DNA of 14,442 nt from Pseudohongiella sp. (GTDB lineage Bacteria; Pseudomonadota; Gammaproteobacteria; Pseudomonadales; Pseudohongiellaceae): contig JAUSPW010000527.1 in NCBI GenBank assembly GCA_030652635.1, positions 1-14,442 of the forward strand, in the 5' to 3' direction. The translations under genes were made by a program, and so were the position numbers. How positions within the stretch are numbered: the first letter of the stretch is position 1; each line of letters starts with the position of its first letter. Positions 13,939 to 14,442 of this stretch are shown here, piece after piece. Below the pieces are notes generated by a model, which did not search any database, was not told the DNA's origin, and saw nothing but the letters and a program-made list of their open reading frames with translations.

Positions 13939-14442
13939 ATGACCCCCGCCGCATTGACACAACTTCAAGGTGTTTTGAGAAGCATCGCCGCGCTGGTTCT
14001 GCTGTTTGTCAGTGTGAATGCCACTGCGCAGGAACGCATACTATCGTTTCACAGTGATATCGAGATCGCAGCCGACGCCAGTATGACGGTAACGGAAACC
14101 ATTCGTGTCAGAGCCGAAGGTGGCATGATTCGGCGCGGGCTGTACCGGGAATTTCCCACCCGATACCGCGACCGGGCTGGCAATGCCTACCGTGTTGAGT
14201 TTGAGGTGCTGCAGTTGCTGCGTGATGGACAGCCTGAGCCTTGGAGCATGGATGAGTCCCGCAATGGCGTGCGTATCGATTTTGGTGATGATGATTTTTT
14301 GCAGGTGCCACGCGATTACGAGTACCAGCTGCAATATCGCACCCATCGCCAGATAGGTTTTTTTGAAGCACACGATGAATTGTATTGGAACGTAACCGGT
14401 AATGGCTGGGGTTTTGTTATTGAACAGGCAAGTGCACGTGTC
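13939..14442 (+). CDS. DUF2207-type predicted membrane protein (C-terminus beyond right edge)
   Basis: The first 168 codons are in the window. A signal peptide (about 1-31, hydrophobic core AALVLLFVSV, probable cut at ATA-QE) is followed by an extracytoplasmic beta-rich region with the DUF2207 pattern: FHSDIEIAADASMTVTETIRV, then RRGLYREFPTRYRD and, later, ELYWNVTGNGW. Family members continue into membrane helices and a cytosolic low-complexity tail, which would lie to the right. The start is the ATG at 13939, one base after the lemA stop. It has no strong ribosome site of its own, so translation probably depends on lemA. The lemA-DUF2207 pairing is seen widely in bacteria, and their joint function is not established. 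Confidence 0.88.
   Translation, partial: MTPAALTQLQGVLRSIAALVLLFVSVNATAQERILSFHSDIEIAADASMTVTETIRVRAEGGMIRRGLYREFPTRYRDRAGNAYRVEFEVLQLLRDGQPEPWSMDESRNGVRIDFGDDDFLQVPRDYEYQLQYRTHRQIGFFEAHDELYWNVTGNGWGFVIEQASARV

Noticed and set aside
1..14442. tRNA, rRNA, CRISPR array, selenocysteine insertion site
   Set aside because: I saw no cloverleaf, rRNA-like stretch or regularly spaced repeat; selO ends in Cys-Ser-Ser with an ordinary Cys codon, so no recoding is needed.

Overview
The window looks like the chromosome of a Gram-negative bacterium, most likely a gammaproteobacterium. The reasons are an AcrAB-type RND efflux pump, a Cys-type SelO, a cNMP/EAL c-di-GMP protein, a flagellar-type mini-protein and Shine-Dalgarno-led genes of moderate GC. 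The species cannot be named from this sequence. I see no rRNA, tRNA, CRISPR array or prophage.

Layout. (1) 1-4012, minus strand: an RND efflux unit. The periplasmic adaptor (4012-2855) is followed by the inner-membrane pump (2798 to beyond the left edge), with a perfect 8-bp hairpin between them. (2) 4013-4186: a spacer rich in inverted repeats between selO and the pump genes. (3) 9326-4187, minus strand: a tight five-gene unit made of a cNMP-binding/EAL phosphodiesterase, two paralogous four-helix membrane proteins, a thiolase and SelO. The genes overlap by 1-8 nt or lie 6-22 nt apart. (4) 9359-10452: an intact IS30-family element with 24-bp imperfect terminal repeats. (5) 10453-11786, plus strand: a purple-acid-phosphatase-like metallophosphoesterase that begins directly at the IS edge and has no signal peptide. 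(6) 12032-12988, plus strand: a secreted LAS/M15-like peptidase-fold protein with two LysM domains. It is convergent with a mini flagellar-rod-like gene (13242-12985, minus), and their stop codons overlap. (7) 13377 to the right edge, plus strand: a lemA gene followed 1 nt later by a DUF2207-type membrane protein gene, incomplete.

The IS30 element is the most informative event. Its left terminal repeat supplies a TTGAAT -35 box exactly 17 bp from a perfect TATAAT that lies outside the element, which forms a probable hybrid promoter for the five-gene EAL-to-selO unit. Its right terminal repeat abuts the phosphoesterase reading frame at what looks like the signal-peptidase cleavage site, so the export signal is gone. 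No matching signal-peptide coding lies on the other side and no clear target duplication is visible, so an IS-associated deletion or rearrangement is more likely than a simple insertion.

The five-gene unit joins c-di-GMP turnover to two uncharacterised membrane paralogs, acyl-CoA metabolism and protein AMPylation. It is the best candidate here for an undescribed functional association, although co-transcription is inferred only from spacing.
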